From a virus: DNA of 64,000 nt. The position numbers were made by a program, and so were the translations under genes. The stretch lies in the IMG/VR virus record IMGVR_UViG_3300022602_000083, positions 1 to 64,000 of that record. One strand, given 5' to 3'. The notes under the pieces were generated by a model. That model was not told where the DNA came from and did no database searches. It was given only the letters and a program-made list of their open reading frames with translations. Positions 55,119 to 64,000 of this stretch are shown in pieces; positions within the stretch are counted from its first letter, which is position 1; each line of letters starts with the position of its first letter.

Positions 55119-57122
55119 ATGGCTGTTAAATATAGTACGATTTCTGGGGGAGGCTCTGGAACAGGCTTTAACGTACAAATTGGCTCACAATATTCGTATG
55201 CTGTTTTTCCATCACCTCTTGCATCGGGTGCGTATACCATTAAGTCAATTCAAGGAAAAAGTAACTTTGACGTATACCTCTTAGACTCTAATAATAATCT
55301 GGTTGTTTACTCAAATACCGCATCAATTACCCCATCTTCTGCTTTTTCTGGCATTGTTATTGTAAACGGTACCTTTGGAGACATCCTTCAATTCTCATAT
55401 CAAACTACAGTCTACTCAAACTCAGAGACATCGTATGTAAATGTTGGACCGTATATTACATCTGCAACACCTACGGCATTGCCTAATTTAAACAGCACTA
55501 TTGCAATCTCTGGAGGTAACTTTAGTACAGCTATTTCTGCGACTTTTACAGGTACAGATAGCGTTGCTAGAGCTGCAAAATCTGTTATTAGAAACTCTGT
55601 AACTTCTCTTACTGTAACACGTCCAGATGTTCTGCCTATTTCCGCCGCACCATATACGCTAACATTGACAAATCCAGGAGTAAGTAACCCAACTGCTTCT
55701 AGTGCAAACATTGTATCTGGAATTACAGCAGGTTCAGTTCCTGTATGGAATACAGCTACAACTCTTACTCAATTTGCTGAAAATGTACCATACTCAGTAA
55801 CACTATCCGCAACTGACTCTAATCCAAGCGGATCAATAACATATGCGTACGTTTCTGGTAGCTTACCTTCTGGACTTTCTTTTAATTCAGGAACAGGAGT
55901 TATTAGCGGTACTCCAACGGTAGCAACACCTGGACTATATACATATACTGTTTCAGCAACAAATGCAGGCGGTAATACTCTAAATAGAACATTTACAATG
56001 CAAGATTCCGGACCAGTGTGGACTACCACAGGTACACTTCCTAACTTCACACTAGGAAGCTCATATTCATATACTTTACTGGCACCAGATGATTCGGGTG
56101 CAACGCCTACATTTGCATTAGTAAGTGGGTCTTTACCAACAGGTCTTTCACTATCCTCTTCAGGAGTTATATCAGGAACGCCAGCATCCAATGCCGGACC
56201 TTCTTCATTTTTAGTATCAGCAACAGATAACAACGGTACAACTACAAACTCTGGAACACTAACATTAACAAGAGGAGCTAGTTCGTTTACCTCCTCAAGT
56301 CTTCCAGCATCTTTTGTAGTTGGAGATCAAATTACTTTTTCAGATAGCGCATCTTTTACAAACTGGAGCAATGCAAATACTGCCCAATTTAATGTTGCTG
56401 GGGCTGGTGGCGGTAATCCGACAGTTGAATCATCCGGTTACGGAAATACCGGTGTAGGTGGTGCGGGTGCACTAGTAGTTGTTACTGCAAATAAAACAAA
56501 TTTGCCTTCTTTTAGTGTCCGTGTAGGTACTGGTGGAATAGGCGTAGGTTCAAGTAACGACGGTTCAGGTGGTGGAGGTTATTCTCAAATCACACGCTCT
56601 ACAGACAGCGCTGTTGCGGTAGTCGCAGCCGGCGGTGGCGGTGGTGGTGGAAATGAACCGGGTGCTGGAGGTGCGGGAGGTGCTGGTGGATATTCCTTCA
56701 GTGGGTCTACAGCTTCAGGGTATAACGGCTCTAATGCTCCAAGTGGAGCAGGTGGAGGCGGTGGTGCTACAGGCTCTGGCGGCGGTAACGGTGGCGGCGG
56801 TGGTTATGGTTCTGGTGGTGGTGGATCTGCCTATCAAGGAGGCTACGGAGGAAGCAATAACTCTGCTGGTTTAAATGGAGGAACTCCTGGCGGAGGTAAA
56901 GGCGGCTACGGCTACGGCGGTGGCGGTGGCGGTGGTGGCGGCTATTATGGCGGCGGTGGTGGTGGCGCAACTAGTGGCTCTTCAGCTGGAGGTGGAGGAG
57001 GATCTAGCTACTACAACAGCGGGATAGTTTCTTACTCTTCAAGTACTACTGGACCTTCAGGTGGAGTAGGGCAAGGAAGCAACGGACAAGCTGGATACAT
57101 AACAATGACTATTACAGGCTAA
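55119..57122 (+). CDS. Adhesin-like tail protein, paralogue of 50330-52402
   Basis: A 667-aa protein of the same plan: N-terminal domain, IPT-like domain (PYITSATPTALPNLNSTIAI, ATFTGTDSVARA), two Ig-like domains (SGSLPSGLSFNSGTGVISGTP; SGSLPTGLSLSSSGVISGTP), and a Gly-rich C-terminus of about 220 residues. Sequence identity with the paralogue is high in the central domains and low in the tip, suggesting duplication followed by tip change. Confidence 0.75.
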   Translation: MAVKYSTISGGGSGTGFNVQIGSQYSYAVFPSPLASGAYTIKSIQGKSNFDVYLLDSNNNLVVYSNTASITPSSAFSGIVIVNGTFGDILQFSYQTTVYSNSETSYVNVGPYITSATPTALPNLNSTIAISGGNFSTAISATFTGTDSVARAAKSVIRNSVTSLTVTRPDVLPISAAPYTLTLTNPGVSNPTASSANIVSGITAGSVPVWNTATTLTQFAENVPYSVTLSATDSNPSGSITYAYVSGSLPSGLSFNSGTGVISGTPTVATPGLYTYTVSATNAGGNTLNRTFTMQDSGPVWTTTGTLPNFTLGSSYSYTLLAPDDSGATPTFALVSGSLPTGLSLSSSGVISGTPASNAGPSSFLVSATDNNGTTTNSGTLTLTRGASSFTSSSLPASFVVGDQITFSDSASFTNWSNANTAQFNVAGAGGGNPTVESSGYGNTGVGGAGALVVVTANKTNLPSFSVRVGTGGIGVGSSNDGSGGGGYSQITRSTDSAVAVVAAGGGGGGGNEPGAGGAGGAGGYSFSGSTASGYNGSNAPSGAGGGGGATGSGGGNGGGGGYGSGGGGSAYQGGYGGSNNSAGLNGGTPGGGKGGYGYGGGGGGGGGYYGGGGGGATSGSSAGGGGGSSYYNSGIVSYSSSTTGPSGGVGQGSNGQAGYITMTITG

Positions 57123-57164
57123 GGAAATGAAAATGTTAAAAGTATATTTAACATGGTGTAGATT

Positions 57165-57632
57165 ATGACAGCCGCCAGAACTCTAGCTAGCCTACTTAAC
57201 GGCTCCGTAACCTTCGGTGGAGAGGTCGCTGTTCAGACCCCAATTAACCCAAGCGATGCTGCCACTAAGTCCTATGTAGATAACCTTGCTGGACTAGATA
57301 TTGGCATCCTAGACGATCTTAGCGGTAAGTTTGACGGTATAGAAAGCCGCTTCTTACCTACTAATGGTGGGTCCAAAGTCACCATAACTAACCCCTATAA
57401 GCTATTAATTACAGTTAATGGTATAGTACAATCTGTCTACACACCTGATTGTGTCTGGCAATCCCCCCTTCCAAGGACAGGATTCCAGGTAGATAACGGT
57501 GGATACTTGAGTTTTTCGGAGGTCCCTCCTGCAGGTTCTTCCTTTAATGGTAGAGTACTGGCCGGACCAACAACAAATACATCAAGTTCAACTTATCCGT
57601 TTAAGGCAACGGATATTCTACTAGGAGCGTAA
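57165..57632 (+). CDS. Fibre-associated protein
   Basis: A 155-aa protein. The N-terminus has PINPSDAATKSYVDNLAGL, the trimeric fibre linker, then a globular domain with ITVNGIVQSVYTPDC. A TATATT box with AACATGG lies upstream. Possibly a short fibre or adaptor. Confidence 0.6.
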   Translation: MTAARTLASLLNGSVTFGGEVAVQTPINPSDAATKSYVDNLAGLDIGILDDLSGKFDGIESRFLPTNGGSKVTITNPYKLLITVNGIVQSVYTPDCVWQSPLPRTGFQVDNGGYLSFSEVPPAGSSFNGRVLAGPTTNTSSSTYPFKATDILLGA

Positions 57633-57635
57633 TAC

Positions 57636-60600
57636 ATGGCACGTAAGATTATTCTGGATACCCAATACACCTTTAACCCAACTACAGGTGTGGTAGTCCT
57701 CACAAACCGCTATATTCCACAAGAGCGTATGCTTCTTATCACCAACGTGACTAAGAACAAGGTCATCTTTAACTTTTCTGACCCATCTCTTACAGCCACC
57801 TCCTACGTAACATCTATGACCGGTGCTACTGGCGTAACAACAATTACCCTTGCCTATAACACAACCACAATGTCATCAACAGATAAGCTCCAAATCACAG
57901 TTGATGAGTATTCAGAAAAGATTCAGCCTTCAGAAGAACTTACTGATCCAGTAGGTAAGCTACGTGTTTCAACACCACAATCCCTTATTGATACCGACTT
58001 TGAATATGGTACACAGGTTTCTAAGTGGGAAAACCTATCAATGATTAATAACCGTCCTCTCGGTTATCAGACAGTCCCTAATATTCAGAACCTTCAATCT
58101 ATGTACGTAGCTACTTCGACACGTAACGTAGTTGTAAGCTTTAACGGTACGCACTATATTGGTGCAGGTACTCCAATTGTTATTCAGGATACTTATATTC
58201 CTATTGCTAACGGTAACTATGTAGTGGATGCCACATCAACCAATACAGGAACTACAGCCAGCCCTGTATGTGCTGCTGTTACAGGCTCTATCACAGCAAT
58301 TTCTAATACAGGATCCGCAGTAACTTACGCAACATCTTCTACCGCTGGACTTGTAGTAGGACAGCAAGTAACTATTACCGGTGCATCTTCATCAGGTTAC
58401 AACGTAACTAATCAGTTCATCACAGCTATCGTATCTAATACAAGCTTTACTATTGCATCTACAGCAACAGGTTCAACATCAACAGCTAGCTTTACAGCTG
58501 CTCCTTGGATCTCATATACTGCTCGTGCAGCAAACTCATCTTCAATCACATCAATCTTGGATGCTAACAAGACCGCTCTTTATCAAGCAGCTTTCTACTC
58601 AGGTGTGGCTATCGGTGGAACAGCTCAAAATACAACCATCTCTGGTTTGTCAGGTTCTAATACAATTAACGTAGGATCAGCTTCAGGAATTATTGTAGGC
58701 ATGACAGTTACTGGTGCTAATATTTCTGCAGGAACAACCGTTACAGCTGTAAACTCTGCAACGCAGGTTGTTACCCTTTCATCCTCAACAACGGGCGCTG
58801 TAACAGGATCAGGACAATTTGGCGGTATTACAAACCTTACCTATACAGGTAACTCAATTACCATCACTACCGCACAAAACCATGGGTTAGCTCTAGGTAA
58901 TGAAATCGCCATAACAGGACTTTCAACAACAGGTACAAACGTACCAAACGGCTCATTCGTTGTTGCCACCATCAATACCCCGTCCACATTTACTATCTAT
59001 ACCCCTAATACACCGACAGGAACTATTACCTTTAATACAGGAACAGTATACGTACGTCCACAAGGTCAGTTCCTACACCGTCCATTTGATGGTGGAGTAA
59101 TCTTCTCTACAAATGGCTCATCTAACTTTGAACAGGCTATTCGCCAAACACGTCGTTACTTCCGTTACCAGTCTGGTAAGGGAATTCAGATGTCTACCGG
59201 TACGATCCTTAAGCCTAATATTCAAGTTGACTCACTTACCTCTTCAGGTACAACTGTAACTGTTCAAACAAAAGATCAGCACAACCTTCAAGTTGGCGCA
59301 ACTATTACTCTCAATGGTGCAAATGAAGTTGGGTATAACGGAACCTTCACGGTTACCGGAGTAACTGGTTATAACACCTTTACATACACAGCACTTAGCG
59401 CCCCTTCAGCATCTCCTGCCTCTGGTGCATATGAGCTTGCCATCTCTGGTTGGTACGGTGCTAAAAATCGCATGGGTATCTTTGATTTCCAAAACGGAAT
59501 GTTTTGGGAGTTTGATGGTCAAACACTAAGCGTTGTACGTAGAACCTCTACCTTCCAAATTGCAGGTAAAGTTTCAGCTACAAACGGGTCTAACGTAATT
59601 ACTCAGACAAACTCTTCATACCCAACAACATTCTCAAAGCAGTTAACACCTGGAGACTATATCGTTCTTCGTGGAGCTTCTTACCGTGTTACGGATATTA
59701 TCTCTGATACGACTCTTTGGATCTCTCCGGCATACCGTGGAACAACAGATAACTACATCATTCCTTCAAGAACCGTTGAGACACGTGTCCCACAATCATC
59801 ATTTAATATTGATAAGCTAGACGGTACAGGACCTTCAGGTTACAACATTGATCTTTCAAAGATGCAAATGTGGTACATTGACTATTCTTGGTACGGTGCT
59901 GGAGCTATCAGATACGGCGTACGTGGTACAGATGGAAACATCATTTACGCACACAAGATTGCAAACAACAACCTTAACTATGAAGCATACATGCGTTCAG
60001 GTAACATGGCAGGTCGTTATGAAACTTCTACGATTCCTATGGCTACAACGCTAACAGCAAACGTTGCTGCATCAGATACCACTATTAACGTGGCATCTAC
60101 AGCGGGCTTCCCTTCATCAGGTACTTTAGTAATTCGTAACTCCTCTGTGTATGAGTACGTTAACTACACCGGAATTACTTCAACATCCTTTACAGGATTG
60201 ACTCGTGGTCAAGCAGGTAACTCATCACTAGCGCTAACAATTGCGGTAGGTTCTAATACTGCATCTGTATCAACAACTGCTGGCTTGCAGGTTGGACAGA
60301 AGGTTATTGCCCCACTTTCATTCCCAGATGGAACCTTTATTGCAGCAATCAGCGGAACATCGTTAACCCTTTCACAAGGTGCCTTAACAGCTAACCCAGT
60401 GGTAATGGTGCCTCCAATGGGTGCGTCTTCAGGTCAGTCATTTACATATGCTGCAGGAACACCTATTTCTGTAGAATTTGGATTCCCAACATTTGCTCCT
60501 ACTATCTCACACTGGGGTACTGCAGCAATCATGGATGGTGGCTTCACCCCAGATAAGTCTCTCTTGTTTACATACGGACAACAGACCCCTATCTCTATCC

Positions 60601-61643
60601 CAACTTCTTCTGTAGTATTTACCTCAGCAGCAAGCGGATCAGCAGCATCTAGCACAATTACCCTCTCAGGTACAGGTACGAACACCACAGCCAATATCTT
60701 GCCAGGAATGACTGTTTCAGGTACGGGTATTGCTGCGGGAACATATGTAACTGCTGTAACAGGAACAACTACCTTTACAATCACACCGAACCCAACGACA
60801 ACAATTACAAGCGGTACGATTACTCTTACAGGTAATACTACAAGAGCATTGATGTCAATTCGTTTGGCTCCAGCAGTAGATAACGGTGTTGGTGCAGGAT
60901 TTGGACAACGAGATCTTATTAACCGTGCTCAGTTGATCCTTTCAACTCTTGACGTATCACTCTTGAATACAAATATCGGTAACATTCTTGTACGTGGGTA
61001 CATAAATGCACAGCCTTTTGCCGGATCTCAACAGGTCTACGGAAACGCAATTGGAGTACCTCTATATGTATCCACAGCTTCAGGAACAGGTTCAGTTGTA
61101 ACAGTTACAACTACAACCCCACATGGCTTGAATGTAAATGACCAGGCTGTTATTTCTGGAATTACTTCGTCTACTGGATATAACGGAACATACACAATTC
61201 AATCAGTACCTTCAGCTACAACATTTACTGTTAATAGCACGTATTCCACATCTTATAGCTCAACCGGTTCCCCAACCGTAATGGGTTACAAGCAATGGAC
61301 AAACGCTGTCGGTAACATCTACGGCTCACTTACCTCTTCTCTAGCTCAAATTGCTGACTATGCCCCTAACTCAGTAACAGGCGGTACAGCAGGAGCCTAT
61401 AGCGTGACAGGCGGTGAAGTAACTGGCGGTTTCTTTGCTAACCAGACAACAGAACTTGATCTATCATTGCTACGTGATCTTGGTAACGCAATCATGGGCG
61501 GAGGCGGAGTTGGTACTCCTGCCTATGCAGGACAAAATGGATATCCAGACGGTCCAGACGTTCTTACCATTGTAGTAACTAACCTAGGAACTAACCCAGT
61601 ACAGGTAATCGGACGTGTTGCTTGGACTGAAGCCCAAGCTTAA
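57636..61643 (+). CDS. Large multi-domain tail protein with repeated FCCH-like modules
   Basis: A 1335-aa Thr/Ser/Val-rich beta protein. FCCH-like modules with H-G-L/N-L..G and NGTFTVTGV-type ends lie near residues 215, 405, 535 and 1150. Another module type near 820 (TTINVASTAGFPSSGTLVIRN, LTRGQAGNS) is also common in phage tail proteins. The first about 150 residues and blocks near 600-800 appear to be conserved core. It may be a central tail or baseplate component to which fibres bind. Confidence 0.7.
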   Translation: MARKIILDTQYTFNPTTGVVVLTNRYIPQERMLLITNVTKNKVIFNFSDPSLTATSYVTSMTGATGVTTITLAYNTTTMSSTDKLQITVDEYSEKIQPSEELTDPVGKLRVSTPQSLIDTDFEYGTQVSKWENLSMINNRPLGYQTVPNIQNLQSMYVATSTRNVVVSFNGTHYIGAGTPIVIQDTYIPIANGNYVVDATSTNTGTTASPVCAAVTGSITAISNTGSAVTYATSSTAGLVVGQQVTITGASSSGYNVTNQFITAIVSNTSFTIASTATGSTSTASFTAAPWISYTARAANSSSITSILDANKTALYQAAFYSGVAIGGTAQNTTISGLSGSNTINVGSASGIIVGMTVTGANISAGTTVTAVNSATQVVTLSSSTTGAVTGSGQFGGITNLTYTGNSITITTAQNHGLALGNEIAITGLSTTGTNVPNGSFVVATINTPSTFTIYTPNTPTGTITFNTGTVYVRPQGQFLHRPFDGGVIFSTNGSSNFEQAIRQTRRYFRYQSGKGIQMSTGTILKPNIQVDSLTSSGTTVTVQTKDQHNLQVGATITLNGANEVGYNGTFTVTGVTGYNTFTYTALSAPSASPASGAYELAISGWYGAKNRMGIFDFQNGMFWEFDGQTLSVVRRTSTFQIAGKVSATNGSNVITQTNSSYPTTFSKQLTPGDYIVLRGASYRVTDIISDTTLWISPAYRGTTDNYIIPSRTVETRVPQSSFNIDKLDGTGPSGYNIDLSKMQMWYIDYSWYGAGAIRYGVRGTDGNIIYAHKIANNNLNYEAYMRSGNMAGRYETSTIPMATTLTANVAASDTTINVASTAGFPSSGTLVIRNSSVYEYVNYTGITSTSFTGLTRGQAGNSSLALTIAVGSNTASVSTTAGLQVGQKVIAPLSFPDGTFIAAISGTSLTLSQGALTANPVVMVPPMGASSGQSFTYAAGTPISVEFGFPTFAPTISHWGTAAIMDGGFTPDKSLLFTYGQQTPISIPTSSVVFTSAASGSAASSTITLSGTGTNTTANILPGMTVSGTGIAAGTYVTAVTGTTTFTITPNPTTTITSGTITLTGNTTRALMSIRLAPAVDNGVGAGFGQRDLINRAQLILSTLDVSLLNTNIGNILVRGYINAQPFAGSQQVYGNAIGVPLYVSTASGTGSVVTVTTTTPHGLNVNDQAVISGITSSTGYNGTYTIQSVPSATTFTVNSTYSTSYSSTGSPTVMGYKQWTNAVGNIYGSLTSSLAQIADYAPNSVTGGTAGAYSVTGGEVTGGFFANQTTELDLSLLRDLGNAIMGGGGVGTPAYAGQNGYPDGPDVLTIVVTNLGTNPVQVIGRVAWTEAQA

Positions 61644-61664
61644 AGAGAGGTCGGTAGAGACAAC

Positions 61665-63326
61665 ATGCCTCTAGATAGAGCCAAAAACGTACCTAACGAT
61701 TCCCTAAAGACTCCTTACGTTACAGTTGATTCCAACGTAACACAGTTAGGTACGTCAACGTCTACCCCAAATAGGGGTAGTACAGCGGGTCAACCAACTA
61801 CAGCAAATATTGGCGATCAGTATTTTAATACTACGACCAATGAGCTATTGGTCTATTCTGCCAACGGTTGGGTGCCTGCAGCGACTGCTCCTAATGCCCC
61901 TACCAATATATCGGTTACAAGTGCCCCAACAACATACGGTGGAAATCCTGGGGCAGTTATATCATGGAAGCCTGCAACTACTGGAATTCCTGCTAGCTCT
62001 TATGTTGTGACTTCTAGTACTGGGGGCTTTACACAAACTGTTACAACAACAACTGCAACATTTTTAGGTTTATCCGCAGGAACATCATATACGTTTACGG
62101 TTACTGCAAAAAATGATTACGGTTCAAACTCCGCAACAAGTTTACCCATAACACCTTTTACTGTACCTCAAGCACCTGTAATTGGAACAGCTTCTTTTAC
62201 TGGAACCAATGGCTCAGCTTCTGTATCTTTTACACCTGGAAATACTGGCGGTGCAACCACAACATACGCTGTGTACTCCTCTCCAGGAAATATATCCGCT
62301 TCAGGTTCATCAAGCCCTATTGTTGTCTCAGGATTAACTCCTTCCCAATCATATAGTTTTTCAGTTATTGCTATAAATGCAGCAGGCAGCTCTACAAACT
62401 CATCATTATCTAACCCTGTAGTGCCGGCTTACCCATCTGTATCTGGAGGATCTCTATCATCTGATGCAACGTATTACTACAATGTATTTACCTCAGGTAC
62501 AAATAACTTCACAGTATCCAACAATCCAATAACTGCTGATGTTCTTGTAGTAGGCGGAGGCGGAGGCGGAGGAGGCGGTTGGCAAGGCGGAGGCGGCGGT
62601 GCCGGTGGTGTTGCGTATGCCACAGCTATTCAACTATCTAATAATTACTCTGTAACTGTTGGTGCTGGAGGTAACGGCGTCAATGGAACTACAAATGATA
62701 TCAACGGCTATAATAGTTCTTTTGGTTCTTTGATTACTGCCTATGGCGGAGGGGCCGGCCAAGACGAAGGTAACGTACAAGGGTTTACATACACTTTCAC
62801 AGGAGGTTCTCCAGGAGGTTCTGGTGGTGGTGGCTCTCATCCAGCAACTTCGGGTGGAACGTCAACTCAGGTATCTGGTGTAGGATACACTGGATACGGT
62901 AATGCTGGTGGAACCGGTATTTCTCAAACAGGTTATTATATTGGTGCAGGTGGCGGCGGTGCCGGTGGTGTTGGACAAAATGCAACGCTCTCAGCAGCAG
63001 GTGCAGGTGGAGCAGGACTTAATACATGGTCATCATGGGCCCCAATTTCTGCTTTAGGAACTGGTGGATATATCGCAGGCGGCGGCGGTGGTGCGTACCG
63101 TGGTGCAAGTGGTACAACCAACAATGGTGCTGGAGGATCTGGTGGCGCAGGAAGTGGATATGGAAGTCCAAGTGTAAGTAGTAATAGTATACAAAATGCT
63201 ATTGCTAATACAGGCTCTGGAGGCGGTTCTGGTGACTCATCTGCTGGAAATGGTTTAAGTAATGGTGGTAACGGAGCAGCTGGAATTGTTGTAATTAGAT
63301 ATACAAGAGCACAAGTTGGTGGATAG
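61665..63326 (+). CDS. Adhesin-like protein with collar module, two fibronectin III domains and Gly-rich tip
   Basis: A 553-aa protein. Collar motif (IGDQYFNTTTNELLVYSANGW) in the N-terminus, then two fn3-like domains (about 80-170 and 170-260: APTNISVTSAP.., VISWKPATTGI.., YTFTVTAKNDYGSNSATS; APVIGTASF.., YSFSVIAINAAGSS), then a Gly-rich tip (GGGGGGGGGW, GGGGGAYRGAS) of 270 residues ending in AAGIVVIRYTR. This ending resembles phage receptor-binding tips. Confidence 0.75.
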   Translation: MPLDRAKNVPNDSLKTPYVTVDSNVTQLGTSTSTPNRGSTAGQPTTANIGDQYFNTTTNELLVYSANGWVPAATAPNAPTNISVTSAPTTYGGNPGAVISWKPATTGIPASSYVVTSSTGGFTQTVTTTTATFLGLSAGTSYTFTVTAKNDYGSNSATSLPITPFTVPQAPVIGTASFTGTNGSASVSFTPGNTGGATTTYAVYSSPGNISASGSSSPIVVSGLTPSQSYSFSVIAINAAGSSTNSSLSNPVVPAYPSVSGGSLSSDATYYYNVFTSGTNNFTVSNNPITADVLVVGGGGGGGGGWQGGGGGAGGVAYATAIQLSNNYSVTVGAGGNGVNGTTNDINGYNSSFGSLITAYGGGAGQDEGNVQGFTYTFTGGSPGGSGGGGSHPATSGGTSTQVSGVGYTGYGNAGGTGISQTGYYIGAGGGGAGGVGQNATLSAAGAGGAGLNTWSSWAPISALGTGGYIAGGGGGAYRGASGTTNNGAGGSGGAGSGYGSPSVSSNSIQNAIANTGSGGGSGDSSAGNGLSNGGNGAAGIVVIRYTRAQVGG

Positions 63327-63365
63327 TCAATCTGCTAAAGCCCCCCAAACCCACTAAGATTAAGC

Positions 63366-63371
63366 TATAGT
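63366..63371 (+). promoter_or_regulatory. Possible -10 box before the last gene
   Basis: AAGCTATAGTTAGGGCATAAC contains TATAGT and shares TTAGGGCAT with the promoter at 12507. AAGGAG and ATG follow. No clear -35 box. Confidence 0.4.
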
Positions 63372-63393
63372 TAGGGCATAACTAAGGAGTACC

Positions 63394-64000
63394 ATGGCAG
63401 CAACATTTCCCTCAAGCATACGCCCGTTCGTAGCTCAGGTTGACCTTGTAAGCACCGTTATCGCTGATAACGTAAACTCCCTCCAACAGGAGGTAGTTGC
63501 CCTTGAGACGACCTTAGGCACAACGGCTACCAACCAGAACCCACTGGTCTCTACGTGGGCTGCTAGCTTCACTCAGGGCCTTTTATGGGGTACTGTAGCC
63601 GATCGCCTAGCCAACCTAGAAGCTGGACTGCTTAACGGCATTCCTGGCGCCCCCTATGTAGCCGTAGCCGGTGGAAGCACCATCTCTACTAATAACAACA
63701 AGGGCCTAGTTCTTCGCACCGTTTCTGGCACAACTAACCTTCTTGAAACCTACAATGCCAGCTCAGTCCTAGGTTTTAACCTAGACTCATCTGGTAACCC
63801 TAAAGTTGCCTCAGACAATATTGTTTATGTTGGAAGCACTGACTACAACACCCTAGTATCTGCTACAACAGCTGCCTCTACTGCGGCCGCTGCTAAGATT
63901 CCGCTTTCCACAGTCTCTGCGGCTGGCGATCTTATTGTAGGAACAGGTTCGGCTACCGTTAGCCGCCTAGGCATTGGAACTGCTGGGCAGTCCATCATCA
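63394..64000 (+). CDS. Tail-fibre-like protein (N-terminal part, truncated by window edge)
   Basis: At least 202 residues, with no stop before the window ends. The N-terminus has a helical linker (VDLVSTVIADNVNSLQQEVVALE) and then a Thr/Ser/Gly/Ala-rich beta region, as in trimeric phage fibres. AAGGAG lies before the ATG. Continues the adhesin series. Confidence 0.6.
   Translation, partial: MAATFPSSIRPFVAQVDLVSTVIADNVNSLQQEVVALETTLGTTATNQNPLVSTWAASFTQGLLWGTVADRLANLEAGLLNGIPGAPYVAVAGGSTISTNNNKGLVLRTVSGTTNLLETYNASSVLGFNLDSSGNPKVASDNIVYVGSTDYNTLVSATTAASTAAAAKIPLSTVSAAGDLIVGTGSATVSRLGIGTAGQSII

Noticed and set aside
1-64000. Integrase, excisionase or a clear attachment site
   Set aside because: No tyrosine or serine recombinase signature was found; the T-arm-like minihelix at 28681-28730 alone is not enough.

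Overview
The window is part of a large tailed-phage (Caudoviricetes) genome, with moderate GC and tightly packed genes (many ATGA, TAATG or GTGA junctions). Three things point to an actinobacterial host: a WhiB-type iron-sulfur regulator, a DUF4192 protein, and a pyrimidine-dimer glycosylase of the type common in Actinobacteria. WhiB genes are known in actinophages, including those of uncultured freshwater actinobacteria. The exact host is an inference. No integrase, CRISPR array or insertion sequence was recognised.

Layout. (1) 1-16.8 kb, rightward: small accessory proteins, a PD-(D/E)XK nuclease, a SpoVS-like protein, a calcineurin-like phosphoesterase, a lysis cassette (TM/coiled-coil protein, papain-fold hydrolase, HNH protein, CHAP endolysin, DUF1003 and holin-like proteins), a long run of small unknown proteins, then a nucleotidyltransferase-like protein, a HAD-like protein, a TGT-fold-like protein and a B12-dependent (class II) ribonucleotide reductase. 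This block ends at a hairpin terminator facing leftward genes. (2) 28.6-16.8 kb, leftward: about 30 mostly small genes, including WhiB, tRNA-Arg(CCU), a MoxR/CobS-type AAA+ ATPase with a CobT/vWA-type partner, a DUF4192 protein and a pyrimidine-dimer glycosylase. (3) 27.8-29 kb: strand-switch region with gene-poor DNA, direct repeats, an inverted repeat and hairpins. (4) 29-38 kb, rightward: Hsp20, tRNA-Met(CAU), FmdB-type and KTSC-like proteins, a proteasome/HslV-like Ntn hydrolase, a PASTA-domain structural protein, a large unknown protein and an HNH endonuclease. A secreted lysozyme/transglycosylase-like gene sits inside on the opposite strand with its own promoter and terminator. (5) 38.6-47.5 kb: packaging and head genes (terminase large subunit, portal, scaffold, N4-gp56-type major capsid protein, head-tail connector). 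(6) 47.5-64 kb: a long series of tail-fibre/adhesin-like genes built from Ig-like, IPT, fibronectin III, FCCH-like and glycine-rich modules, several of them duplicated. No tape-measure gene lies in the window, so the tail genes probably follow.

Regulation. A promoter-like motif (ATCGGnTATACTAA[C/G]GGTAG) recurs before at least seven transcription units, several with a TTG-type -35 box, and four copies are followed at once by a hairpin. The most striking signal is an 11-bp asymmetric motif, CAACACAAACA read along the leftward transcripts. It occurs eight times exactly and twice with one mismatch across 17.5-26.5 kb, always in the same orientation and about 0.5-1.3 kb apart. Some copies are intergenic and some lie inside genes in different reading frames. 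This looks like an undescribed site for a DNA- or RNA-binding factor controlling the leftward operon.
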